Shown one piece after another: positions 33,297 to 42,016 of a DNA stretch of 64,000 nt. The notes beneath the pieces are model-generated. The model was given only the letters and a program-made list of their open reading frames with translations, was not told the origin of the DNA and did no database searches. The stretch lies in the NCBI GenBank assembly GCA_904397865.1, contig CAJFOS010000003.1, forward strand, positions 123,864-187,863, in the 5' to 3' direction. The first letter of the stretch is position 1. The number at the start of each line of letters is the position of its first letter. A program made the position numbers and the translations under genes. Origin of the DNA: Candidatus Allochristensenella caecavium (GTDB taxonomy: Bacteria > Bacillota > Clostridia > Christensenellales > QAND01).

Positions 33297-35150
33297 GTGG
33301 ATAAGTGTAAAACATATTTGTATCGTATGGCGCGACGCATGTTGGAGCCTTCTGCGCAGAGCAAGCGGAAAGCATTATTGGAAAACGAGCCTGTTCCGAT
33401 TCCGCTCATCCGGCGTATACTGAATCATTTTCCGGGGCTAAGCCGTAAAGTCAAACGCATTTTAAAGCCAAAACAGCCGGCGGTAGCTTCCCCAATTCAG
33501 TATGATGAAAGGGTGCTGGATGACCAACGGAACTACCAGTGGCAAAACCCGGTTGAAATTTCGATTCTAGTGCCCTTATATAATACGAATGAAAAGATGC
33601 TAGTGGATATGTTAGACTCCGTCAAAGCGCAGACCTATCCTTACTGGCAGCTCTGCTTATGTGATGCGAGTGATAACCAACATACGTATGTAGCGGAAAT
33701 TGTGCGTCGTTATGCCGAACAAGATGTACGCATCTGTTTTCAGAAACGGGAAAATGAGGGGATTGCCCAAAATACAAACGCGTGCTTTGCTATGGCACGT
33801 GCAGACTACATTGCATTGCTGGACCATGATGATTGTTTGGCGCCAGACGCCTTGTTTGAGAATGCAAAGAGAATCCAAAATGAAGGGGCGGATTTTATCT
33901 ATTCAGACGAAATGATTTTTATAGATAATCCGCGGCATGTCGTTCAGTATACATATAAACCGGATTTTTCACCAGAAACATTACGGTCGGTAAATTATAT
34001 TTGTCATTTAACTGTGTTTAATCGTATGTTGTTACAACAAGAACAGTTGATGGATAGTCGGTATGAGGGAAGCCAGGACCATGAGCTGTTTTTAAGATTG
34101 ACGGAACGAGCCCTGCGCATTGTACACATTCCACGTGTGTTATACTACTGGCGTGCGCATGACAACTCCGTGGCGGGGGGCATTGCGGCAAAACCACATT
34201 GTATTGCGTCGGGTATCCGTGCCGTGCAATCGCAACTAAATCGGTTGTCCATTCCCGCAGTTGTCACAACAGCAAAGGATGGCTATCCGTATTATAAAGT
34301 GCAATATAAGATAGAAGAGAAACCGCTTATATCAATTATTATTCCGAATAAAGACCATGTGGAGGATTTACAGACCTGCATTCGTTCCATTTTAGCGAAG
34401 AGTACTTATCCAAATTATGAAATTATTATCATGGAAAATAACAGCACACAACAGGAAACCTTTCGTTTTTATCAGCAGATACAACAACAGGAAAAACGGA
34501 TTACGGTTCATGTGTTTGAGGGCGCCTTTAACTATTCGCAAATCAATAATCAGGCAGCCCGGCATGCCAGGGGGGCGTACTTGGTTCTGCTAAATAATGA
34601 TATTGAGATATGCACGCCCGATTGGCTGGAACAAATGTTGATGTTTGCACAGAGAAACGAAGTAGGAGCGGTAGGAGCAAAACTCCATTACCCCGATGGT
34701 AGCATACAACATGGGGGCATTATTGTTGGCTTCGGTGGGGTTGCCGGACATGCCTTTAAAGACGAGTTGCAAGACGCACCTGGATACTTGTCCCTTTTGT
34801 GGGTTGCCCATAATGTATCTGCAGTAACGGCAGCGTGTATGATGGTTCGACGCAATGTATGGATACAAATGGGGGGACTGGATGAACGATTTGCAGTCGC
34901 ATTTAACGATGTGGATTTTTGTATGAATTTGCTTGCGCATGATTATCAAATTATCTTTACTCCTTTTGCGCAGATGATACATGCAGAATCTAAATCGCGT
35001 GGAATGGAAGATACACCTGAAAAGGTACAGCGCTTTCAACAAGAGGTTGCATTATTCCAAACAAAATGGCATAAACAGTTGCAAAAAGGAGATGTATTTT
35101 ACAACCCTAATTTATCTTTGCAGGGTGATACGTATACCTATCAATCTTAG
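33297..35150 (+). CDS. Tandem GT2-domain glycosyltransferase
   Basis: 617 residues with two GT-A glycosyltransferase family 2 domains. Domain 1 (~80-290): ISILVPLYNTNEKML, ALLDHDDCLAPDALF, IYSDEM. Domain 2 (~340-590): ISIIIPNKDHVEDLQTCIRSIL, VLLNNDIEICTPDWL, GAVGAKLHYPDGSIQHGG, NDVDFCMNL. Such proteins build repeating units of surface polysaccharides such as rhamnans. No membrane segment. The start is GTG at 33297; the ATG at 33287 runs into a stop at once. It lies just downstream of the exporter pair. It shares its domain 1 and 2 design with the converging 1079-residue protein. Confidence 0.88.
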   Translation: MDKCKTYLYRMARRMLEPSAQSKRKALLENEPVPIPLIRRILNHFPGLSRKVKRILKPKQPAVASPIQYDERVLDDQRNYQWQNPVEISILVPLYNTNEKMLVDMLDSVKAQTYPYWQLCLCDASDNQHTYVAEIVRRYAEQDVRICFQKRENEGIAQNTNACFAMARADYIALLDHDDCLAPDALFENAKRIQNEGADFIYSDEMIFIDNPRHVVQYTYKPDFSPETLRSVNYICHLTVFNRMLLQQEQLMDSRYEGSQDHELFLRLTERALRIVHIPRVLYYWRAHDNSVAGGIAAKPHCIASGIRAVQSQLNRLSIPAVVTTAKDGYPYYKVQYKIEEKPLISIIIPNKDHVEDLQTCIRSILAKSTYPNYEIIIMENNSTQQETFRFYQQIQQQEKRITVHVFEGAFNYSQINNQAARHARGAYLVLLNNDIEICTPDWLEQMLMFAQRNEVGAVGAKLHYPDGSIQHGGIIVGFGGVAGHAFKDELQDAPGYLSLLWVAHNVSAVTAACMMVRRNVWIQMGGLDERFAVAFNDVDFCMNLLAHDYQIIFTPFAQMIHAESKSRGMEDTPEKVQRFQQEVALFQTKWHKQLQKGDVFYNPNLSLQGDTYTYQS

Positions 35151-35152
35151 TA

Positions 35153-35187
35153 AAAAAAGAAGCTCCTTCAGGAGCTTCTTTTTTTCA
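35153..35187. terminator. Bidirectional terminator overlapping the end of the large glycosyltransferase gene
   Basis: AGAAGCTCC-TTCA-GGAGCTTCT flanked by A7 and T7. The stop codon and last five codons of the leftward gene lie within the hairpin, so coding and termination signals overlap. Confidence 0.88.
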
Positions 35188-38100
35188 GCAAATCGGTAAT
35201 TCCTTGATAAATGGATTCGAATATATCGTCATCTTGCAAATACTGTTCATTGAAAAGCGGTTGTGAATTCTCTGTATACGCCTCACACAAACGGTATAAT
35301 TGTTGCGCCAAACTTTCCGCAGAACAATTCTCTACAGAAACAATATTGGCATTGAATGTGCTCAAATCTTTATTGGCATATCGATTGGTAATGGTACGTA
35401 TCCCAAAGGTGGACATCTCAAGTGGAGGATAACTCGGATGTGGAGACACCATTAACGATATTCCCACAGAGGTTTCAAGCATTGTCTGCGCATATTGTTC
35501 AAGTGTCAGTTTTCCAACGGGTGATATCTTTACTCCATTGGAGAGAATAACTTCTGGATGCGGCTCCCCCGCGGAGAGGACCGTCCAGTCAGAGGCATCC
35601 GGTTGTAATTTGCTCCATTGCCGCAGGGCTTCCACAGCTAATGTAAATGCGTTACGTTGCGTAGATGGACGCCCATAGAGTAGGATTTGTTTTTTGCGTT
35701 TTGGATACTGTTTACATGCCAATAGGTACGCTTTCAGCTTCTCATTTAAGACGGGGTCGAAAGCAAAATGTCCATAAAACTTATAGCCATTCTGCTCAAA
35801 GAAATCCGCCAGAAGATGGGAGTTAAATACGGCAATTGTATCAACATCCATTTTATAGGTGCTATCTGCTAATAGATACTGTGAAGACCATGGATAAAAA
35901 CCAGGTTCGTAGTCTTGTATCAAATAGATTAAGGGAGATTGCGTACCATACTGAAGGTTTTGCCATTTGAGAATGGGCTGTGCTGCATATGCGGTCCACC
36001 ACGCAGTAGCCATAAAAATATCCGTTTTGCGTACGGGGAGGCTTTTTCCTTCCGGAGCCGTCATATCGACGATTTGCTGTGAAGCATTTCCCTCGTATTT
36101 TGTATGCACGAGCCGGTATCCAGCAAAAGCATCCACATCCTGTGTAGATATTTTTCTGTCCAGCACAATAATACGCGTATCCATACCTAGACGGTGGGCA
36201 AGTCCCTCATAAAAACGAAGAGCGGTTGCAATACCACCAAAGATATCCTTCTCACTGATAGAAGGAAGGAATAAATTCAGTCTAGCTTTTTCACATTCAT
36301 CCATGCGTGCTTCAATGTGTTTGATTTCGTCCACACGTGGTGAAAAAGATATTGTGCTTTCCTGTTTTTCCGGGTTATTATCTGCACGATGACCATTAAT
36401 CGGTTGGGGTTTGCATGTATCTAAACGCAAATTGATATTATAAAAGGGATCACCGCTCTTCCAATATTTTTTATAAAACTTTGCTGACAAAACACTATCC
36501 GTTTTAGGAACAGCCGCCGCGTCGCGGCTTTTGGATTCCATATGATAGAGCCGAACTTGAGCGTTATAAACATTGAATAATCCTGCCTCATAGGCGCGCA
36601 AACAAATTTCAACGTCGCTACCACATACGATAAACGCCTCATTAAAGCGACCAATCTTTTCGATGGTCTTTTTAGAAAGGGCCATGCATGCGCCAGTTAC
36701 AGCTAATACATTGCGATTAATCATCGGCGAAGTAAAAATGGCACTCTCATGGACCGGAGAGGCGGCCTTAAATACATGGTCTGCCCACCCATTCAATCCA
36801 ACCACGATACCAGCATGTTGGATAGTATTATCCTCATAAAGAAGAAGCGGGCCAACGGCACCAACATCTTCTCTTAACGCGGTTTCGGACAGGCGAGTCA
36901 ACCAATCCGGTGAGATTACTACAGTGTCGTTGTTGAGAAAAATATAGACTTCGCCCTTGGCGTTATCCATACCAAAATTATTTAATTTTGACCAATTAAA
37001 ATCAAAATCAGCATTAATGATGCGTATACGAGAGTCCACTTGCTGAATTGTGTCAAACCACTTTTGCGTTTCGGGTTGTTCCGAACGGTTATCCAAAATC
37101 AATATTTCGTAGTTCTCATAATCTGTTTTGTCTAAAATACTACGCACGCACGCATCGCTTAGCTGTGCTTTATCCTTCATTGGGATAATAATGGAAACGA
37201 GCGGACGAGTGTCTTTTAATAAATCAAAACGAGGATCGAAAACAAAAGTATAAGGACTATCCTCTGCGTGCGCAAAAGACCCATATTTACGTTTTAAATG
37301 GGCGTCTAGTGCATTTTTGCCAGCTGTATGTGCATAGGGTTTGGCATCGGGATTCGCAGCGGTAGAGGTTTCCACTTCTCGCCAGGAATATAGCACCTTA
37401 GGGACGTGAACAATTTGATTTGTTTTCTCGCTAAGCCGCAACATTAAATCATAGTCTTGGCTTCCGTTAAAAGACGAATCAAACCCTCCGATTTGCTCGA
37501 ATAGACATTTGCGGAACACGAGTAAATGTCCAACATACATCTGTGAATACAACAAATCAGGGGACCAGTCAGGTTTATAAAAAGGATTATAAAACTTGCC
37601 TTGTGCAGATAACTTGTCCTCATCAGAATACAGGACATCCGCATTTGTTCGATTAATCGCACGAACCATTTCAAAGAGCGCATCGGGTGTCAAAACATCA
37701 TCATGGTCCAATAATGCAAGATATTCACCTGTGGCAAGCGAAGCACAAGCGTTCGTATTCGCTGAAATGCCTTCATTTTGTTCCAGACGAAGATATTGAA
37801 TACGCGAATCTTTCTCTTGATATTCTTTTACAATCGCTTCGACTTCGGAATGTGACTGTTCGCTTCCATCAGCTAGACAAAGCTCCCAACGTTCGTATGT
37901 TTGTGCGCAGACAGAATCAATCATTTCCCGTAAAAGGGTAGGCTGTGTATTATAAAGGGGTACAAGAATACTTATGGTAACAGGATTTTCAAAAACAGTT
38001 GCTTTCTGAATGCGAATCTGTCCCTCTGAAAGAGCGTGTGAATTCTGTGTAGATGCATTCAATGCTTCGTTTGCCTGTGCGCGGCGAAGTTGTTGTACGG

Positions 38101-38407
38101 TACGTTCCCATGTAGCCGTCCACCCCTCACGACGGATGCTGGCGATTCCTTTAGGGAATAGACGCACACATTTGGCTGTATTGCGTACGATGGCTCCACA
38201 CAGACGAATAGGCTTTGTCAGTTTCCAACTGGTACTATTGGCCATGCTGTCAAGCCGAATCTGCATTTTTGCACGGATGTCGCTCTCTTCTTCCAAGGCA
38301 AGTTGCTGGTCACTTATGTGCATCTGCAAAGCAAGGATTTCATCTTCCTTTTCTTCCAGTAATTTTTTTAGCAAATCATTTTGTTGCTCCATGAGGCATT
38401 CAACCAT
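35168..38407 (-). CDS. Three-domain glycosyltransferase (GT2-GT2-GT4-like)
   Basis: 1079 residues. Residues ~5-57 are a coiled coil (KKLLEEKEDEILALQMHISDQQ). GT2 domain 1 (~143-375) has ISILVPLYNTQPTLL and ALLDHDDVLTPDALF; GT2 domain 2 (~400-680) has VSIIIPMKDKAQLSDACVRSIL, IFLNNDTVVISPDWL and GAVGPLLLYEDNTIQHAG. The C-terminal ~350 residues (LNLFLPSISEKDIFGGIATALRF ... ILLYGRPSTQRNAFTLAVEAL ... ISLMVSPHPSYPPLEMSTFGI) resemble the WsaF/rhamnosyltransferase GT4-like fold. One chain would add several sugars to a surface glycan. An ATG at 38392 (residue 6) is an alternative start. It converges on the 33297 gene. Confidence 0.88.
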   Translation of the reverse strand: MVECLMEQQNDLLKKLLEEKEDEILALQMHISDQQLALEEESDIRAKMQIRLDSMANSTSWKLTKPIRLCGAIVRNTAKCVRLFPKGIASIRREGWTATWERTVQQLRRAQANEALNASTQNSHALSEGQIRIQKATVFENPVTISILVPLYNTQPTLLREMIDSVCAQTYERWELCLADGSEQSHSEVEAIVKEYQEKDSRIQYLRLEQNEGISANTNACASLATGEYLALLDHDDVLTPDALFEMVRAINRTNADVLYSDEDKLSAQGKFYNPFYKPDWSPDLLYSQMYVGHLLVFRKCLFEQIGGFDSSFNGSQDYDLMLRLSEKTNQIVHVPKVLYSWREVETSTAANPDAKPYAHTAGKNALDAHLKRKYGSFAHAEDSPYTFVFDPRFDLLKDTRPLVSIIIPMKDKAQLSDACVRSILDKTDYENYEILILDNRSEQPETQKWFDTIQQVDSRIRIINADFDFNWSKLNNFGMDNAKGEVYIFLNNDTVVISPDWLTRLSETALREDVGAVGPLLLYEDNTIQHAGIVVGLNGWADHVFKAASPVHESAIFTSPMINRNVLAVTGACMALSKKTIEKIGRFNEAFIVCGSDVEICLRAYEAGLFNVYNAQVRLYHMESKSRDAAAVPKTDSVLSAKFYKKYWKSGDPFYNINLRLDTCKPQPINGHRADNNPEKQESTISFSPRVDEIKHIEARMDECEKARLNLFLPSISEKDIFGGIATALRFYEGLAHRLGMDTRIIVLDRKISTQDVDAFAGYRLVHTKYEGNASQQIVDMTAPEGKSLPVRKTDIFMATAWWTAYAAQPILKWQNLQYGTQSPLIYLIQDYEPGFYPWSSQYLLADSTYKMDVDTIAVFNSHLLADFFEQNGYKFYGHFAFDPVLNEKLKAYLLACKQYPKRKKQILLYGRPSTQRNAFTLAVEALRQWSKLQPDASDWTVLSAGEPHPEVILSNGVKISPVGKLTLEQYAQTMLETSVGISLMVSPHPSYPPLEMSTFGIRTITNRYANKDLSTFNANIVSVENCSAESLAQQLYRLCEAYTENSQPLFNEQYLQDDDIFESIYQGITDLLKKRSS

Positions 38408-38518
38408 CCTTCATTTGAATAGTTTTCATGTGTAAAAATTCATTTCAGTATATCATAAAATCATCATCTTGTATATTTGGCCCCGCTTTCTGGTTTTAGC
38501 AAAAGTCCTGGTACGCAT

Positions 38519-38547
38519 TAGACAAAACCAATAAAAAGCGATATGCT
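38519..38547 (+). promoter_or_regulatory. Candidate promoter of the ArsP_2-like permease gene
   Basis: TAGACA (38519-38524), 17-bp spacer, TATGCT (38542-38547), about 30 bases before the chosen start at 38579. Confidence 0.45.
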
Positions 38548-38578
38548 AAGCCTATTCGACAGGGAGGCACAGGGAAAC

Positions 38579-39412
38579 ATGTGGGAACAGTGCTTGGATG
38601 CATGTATCGATACACTCAAAACCATTCCCTTTTTACTGGTGGTTTATTTTTGTATTGAGGTTTTGGAACATAAATGGGCTTGGCAAAAAGCGCTTCAGCG
38701 TTCCCGCCGCTGGGAACCGTTGATGGGTGCACTGGTCGGCTGTATTCCACAGTGTGGGTTTTCTGCCGCAGGCGCCACGCTTTATAACGCAGGAGCCCTG
38801 GGCTCAGGTACGCTCATCGCCATCTTTTTGGCAACGTCGGACGAAGCACTGCCCGTGTTGCTGTCCAGCCAGGCACCGCCGGCCACCATAGGGCTGTTAA
38901 TTGGTTGTAAGCTGGTCGTAGCTGTGGTGTTTGGCTATCTGTTTTCATGGACGGTTTTTCGCAGCGAAACCGTATCCATAACACCATCGGCAGAGGAAAA
39001 TGAACACACGCATCCTTGGCGCTGGGGTACCGTTGTCAAAAGCGCGGTTCTACATACAATACAAATTGCATGCTTTATGCTGGTATGTCTATGCGTTATC
39101 AATCTAGCCTTGTACTGGATTGGCGAGCAGGCGCTTTCGAAACTGTTGCTAGCCAACACCATCTTGCAACCGTTTTTGACAGCCCTCATCGGCTTGGTAC
39201 CGGGTTGCGCTACTTCCGTGTTGCTCACCGAATTATGGATGCAGGGCGCTATTTCGTTTGGCGCCGCCATTGCCGGTCTTTCGACAGGCGCTGGCTTTGG
39301 TTATCTGATTCTGTTTCGACAAAGTGGCAAACGGCGCAAAGCCGCAAAGGTGCTTCTGTGTACCTATCTTGCGGCGGTATGTGCTGGTGTGGTCATTCAA
39401 TGGCTATTTTAA
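38579..39412 (+). CDS. Putative heavy-metal exporter permease (ArsP_2/PF11449-like)
   Basis: 277 residues, about eight to ten membrane helices in two related halves. Each half contains a Pro-Gly/Cys motif: LVGCIPQCGFSAAGATLYNAGALGSGTLIAIFLATSDEALPVLL in the first and LIGLVPGCATSVLLTELWMQGAISFGAAIAGLSTGAGFGYLILF in the second. This internal repeat is typical of the putative 10-TM heavy-metal exporter family. The ion is unknown. An ATG at 38543 would place the ribosome binding site (GGGAGG, 38561-38566) inside the gene, so 38579 is preferred. It shares a terminator with the converging GH25 gene. Confidence 0.75.
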   Translation: MWEQCLDACIDTLKTIPFLLVVYFCIEVLEHKWAWQKALQRSRRWEPLMGALVGCIPQCGFSAAGATLYNAGALGSGTLIAIFLATSDEALPVLLSSQAPPATIGLLIGCKLVVAVVFGYLFSWTVFRSETVSITPSAEENEHTHPWRWGTVVKSAVLHTIQIACFMLVCLCVINLALYWIGEQALSKLLLANTILQPFLTALIGLVPGCATSVLLTELWMQGAISFGAAIAGLSTGAGFGYLILFRQSGKRRKAAKVLLCTYLAAVCAGVVIQWLF

Positions 39413-39451
39413 AACAACAAAGGCGGAGAATGCTCCGCCTTTGTTGTTTTT
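39413..39451. terminator. Bidirectional terminator between permease and GH25 genes
   Basis: AACAACAAAGGCGGAG-AATG-CTCCGCCTTTGTTGTT, a perfect 16-bp stem flanked by A-rich and T-rich ends. Confidence 0.92.
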
Positions 39452-39459
39452 CCATCTGC

Positions 39460-40788
39460 TTAAATAGCTAGGATGTGTCCGCAAAGCAACTGGCCCCCAG
39501 GTAAGTCGTTCTGCGCCAGGATATCGTTTGGCGTGCGGTCAAACCGGCGCGCAATAGTGGCGATGGTATCCGCAGGCTGTACAACATAGCTGCCGGTAAA
39601 ACGCTTTGTTTCCAGCGATAGCGGCGAAGCATAGATGCGAAGCACTTGCCCGGGGTAAATGCGGTCAGGGTCTGTCAGACCGTTCATTTCTGCAAGTTTG
39701 GCAGCGCTGGTATCGAATTTTTCTGCAATACGCGCCAGTGTATCACCAGCCTTGACAACATAAGTGCCGTCCAGTTGCTTGGTGGGGCTGCTGTGTGGTG
39801 CATCGGCACGCGTAGCAGGGATTTTGAGCACCTGTCCAGGGAAAATACGATTGGGGTCATGCAAATCGTTCGCCTGTACCAATGCATGCACTGTGGTATG
39901 AAACCGTTCCGCAATCCGGCTCAGCGTATCGCCTTGCCGTACGATATATTGGCTGGCAAACGCCCCCGCTTTCGCAGGAACGTCGGTATGAATTTTTAAT
40001 ACTTCGCCGATATAAATACGGTTCGGGTTGTGAATTTGATTTAACTGGGCGATGGCTTCTACGCTTGTATGAAACCGCTCGGCAATCCGGCTTAATGTGT
40101 CGCCTGCCTGTATGGTGTAATAAATGTCCCGGCTTTTCTTCGTGTGTACAGGCGGCTGCACCGGCTTGGGGTGTACAGCGGGCTGAGCAAGCAATACCGC
40201 ATTCGTAAACACATCCAAATCGACATAGCCATCAATCCCGGGCAATCGTCCGGTATTGCTATATTGAAACCCGGTCCACATGGGCCAGGATGCATTTGAC
40301 TCCGGTTGCGTAACGCCGTATTCAGCCACCCAGAGCGGATAAGCGCTCAGGTTTTGCAAATCGTGCCGTGCCGTGGAAGCGGAAGCATAAATCATGCCGC
40401 GTAAACCGCTTCGTTGCTCCACATCTTCTAAAAAGACGCGGCACAACTGTGAAAAAGTTTCAACATCCAATCGGTCTTTATTGCCCAGGTCTACGGCCAC
40501 ACGGCAATCGGATTGCATACCGCCCAGTGCATCCAAAAAATAGCGCGCTTCTGCATGGCATTCCGCTTCATCCCGTGCCGTTAGATAATGATAAAAGCCG
40601 ACGGCATATCCGTTTGTGCGTGCCCCGTCGTAATTCTCCCGCAGGTATGGGTCGATATAATCCGTTCCCTGCGTTGCTTTGATATACATGATTCTTACAT
40701 TCGCCTGCCGAAGCGAAGAAAAATCAATACGCCCCTGCCAAGCGCTGACATCAATCCCTTTCAGGTCGTCGGGTTGAATGGTCTGCAT
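39460..40788 (-). CDS. GH25 lysozyme-like domain with four LysM repeats; catalytic Glu missing
   Basis: 442 residues. Residues ~8-200 are a GH25 barrel: GIDVSAWQGRIDF (Asp13), MYIKATQGTDYIDP, GFYHYLTARD, GMIYASASTARH, PLWVAEYG and GFQYSNTGRLPGIDGYVDLD. The catalytic DxE element instead reads VAVDLGNK: Asp100 is present, but Gly102 stands where the acid/base Glu is expected. Four LysM modules follow (starts near 237, 288, 341, 392; YTIQAGDTLSRIAERF-type), the last divergent. No signal peptide is seen. It may bind peptidoglycan or spore cortex without cutting it. ATG at 40788 follows GAGGAGGG; an upstream in-frame ATG at 40836 has no site. Confidence 0.88.
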   Translation of the reverse strand: MQTIQPDDLKGIDVSAWQGRIDFSSLRQANVRIMYIKATQGTDYIDPYLRENYDGARTNGYAVGFYHYLTARDEAECHAEARYFLDALGGMQSDCRVAVDLGNKDRLDVETFSQLCRVFLEDVEQRSGLRGMIYASASTARHDLQNLSAYPLWVAEYGVTQPESNASWPMWTGFQYSNTGRLPGIDGYVDLDVFTNAVLLAQPAVHPKPVQPPVHTKKSRDIYYTIQAGDTLSRIAERFHTSVEAIAQLNQIHNPNRIYIGEVLKIHTDVPAKAGAFASQYIVRQGDTLSRIAERFHTTVHALVQANDLHDPNRIFPGQVLKIPATRADAPHSSPTKQLDGTYVVKAGDTLARIAEKFDTSAAKLAEMNGLTDPDRIYPGQVLRIYASPLSLETKRFTGSYVVQPADTIATIARRFDRTPNDILAQNDLPGGQLLCGHILAI

Positions 40789-40919
40789 GATATAGCCCTC
40801 CTCAACATGATATGGATATCCTATGTTCGATATCATTCCATGGTTCCCGGATGACTTTCTTTATCAGATATGATAAAATAAGCGAGAATTTACAAAGGTT
40901 TATTGAGGAGACGGGCTAC

Positions 40920-41654
40920 ATGAAGATTTTAATCATCATCCCAGCCTATAATGAGCAGGAATCGATTGTTCAGGTCGTCCGTGATTTAACGAGTCAGACA
41001 TTCCCTCCCCAGCATGTCGTGGATTATATAATTATCAATGATTGTTCATCGGACCGTACCAAAGAAATATGCGAACGAAATCATCTGAATATTCTGCACT
41101 TACCCATTAATCTTGGTATTGGCGGTGGTGTCCAGACGGGATACCGTTATGCCTTGGAACATGATTACGATATTGCTGTCCAGATGGATGGTGATGGTCA
41201 GCATGACCCGGCATATCTTTCTACAATTATAGAACCGATTGAAAACGATGAATTAGATATGGTGATAGGTTCTCGGTTTATTAGAAAAGAGGGATTCCAA
41301 TCTTCGGGTCTGCGTCGTTTTGGCATCAAAATTCTCAAGGTGCTAATTCGTCTGTGTTCGGGTGTTACGATTTATGATGCAACGAGCGGTTTTCGAGCTG
41401 TTTCTAGACCATTAATTCAGCTCTTTGCAGCGGACTATGCACAAGACTATCCGGAGCCAGAGGCAATCCTCACAGCGGCCCTTCAGGGTTTTCGCATAGG
41501 AGAGAAACCTGTAGTAATGCGTGAACGGCAAGGGGGCCAGTCATCCATACGTGCCTTTTCTTCAGCTTATTACATGTTGAAAGTCAGCCTTTCTTTACTG
41601 ATATGCCGTTTGCGTGGACGACGCAATATTCATCTGGAAGGAGAAAAAGAATGA
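40920..41654 (+). CDS. GT2 family glycosyltransferase (DPM/polyprenyl-phosphate type)
   Basis: 244 residues, one GT2 domain: MKILIIIPAYNEQESIVQVV, IIINDCSSDRTKEICE, LGIGGGVQTGYRYALEHDYDIAVQMDGDGQHDP (DxD metal site), DMVIGSRFIRKEGF and ATSGFRAVSR. This is the polyprenyl-phosphate sugar synthase-like group, which charges a lipid carrier with a sugar, here without C-terminal membrane helices. The chosen ATG follows GAGGAG; upstream in-frame ATG at 40812 would add 36 unlikely residues. Its stop overlaps the DUF2304 start by four bases, and galE follows, forming a three-gene operon. Confidence 0.9.
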   Translation: MKILIIIPAYNEQESIVQVVRDLTSQTFPPQHVVDYIIINDCSSDRTKEICERNHLNILHLPINLGIGGGVQTGYRYALEHDYDIAVQMDGDGQHDPAYLSTIIEPIENDELDMVIGSRFIRKEGFQSSGLRRFGIKILKVLIRLCSGVTIYDATSGFRAVSRPLIQLFAADYAQDYPEPEAILTAALQGFRIGEKPVVMRERQGGQSSIRAFSSAYYMLKVSLSLLICRLRGRRNIHLEGEKE

Positions 41655-42016
41655 GTGCGAGTCTACAATGGCTTCTGATTATTGGCACGTTGTTTTTTTG
41701 TTGCATTATTCTAGTGATGTTAAGAAGAAAATCGTTGAACTTGAAATATTCAATGATTTGGTTTTTCTTTTCTGTCATCCTTCTGCTTATTGCAGCGTTT
41801 CCGCAGATTGTATATTGGTTGGCCAGATTGGCAGGTGTTGCAGCGCCATCGAATATCGTATTTGTATTGGAAGCTGTTTTTGTTTTGATAGTATTACTAT
41901 CTTTAACGATGATTGTGTCTAAGCAGAATGAAAAAATTGTTAAACTTATTCAATCTATTGCCTTATTAGAAAAACGCGTTCGCGATTTAGAACAGCAAAA
42001 GGAGCAGCAAGAATGA
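41651..42016 (+). CDS. DUF2304 domain membrane protein
   Basis: 121 residues: three membrane helices (~5-22, 35-56, 70-93) and a C-terminal cytoplasmic coiled coil (NEKIVKLIQSIALLEKRVRDLEQQKEQQE). The core LRRKSLNLKYSMIWFFFSVILLLIAAFPQI is the DUF2304 pattern. These proteins are commonly encoded beside GT2 glycosyltransferases, as here, and probably help them at the membrane, but no activity is known. It overlaps both neighbours by ATGA. Confidence 0.85.
   Translation: MSASLQWLLIIGTLFFCCIILVMLRRKSLNLKYSMIWFFFSVILLLIAAFPQIVYWLARLAGVAAPSNIVFVLEAVFVLIVLLSLTMIVSKQNEKIVKLIQSIALLEKRVRDLEQQKEQQE

Noticed and set aside
33290..33310. DnaA-box-like GTGGATAAG near the glycosyltransferase start as part of an origin
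   Set aside because: A single imperfect box inside a coding start, without a cluster, an AT-rich unwinding element or dnaA/dnaN nearby.
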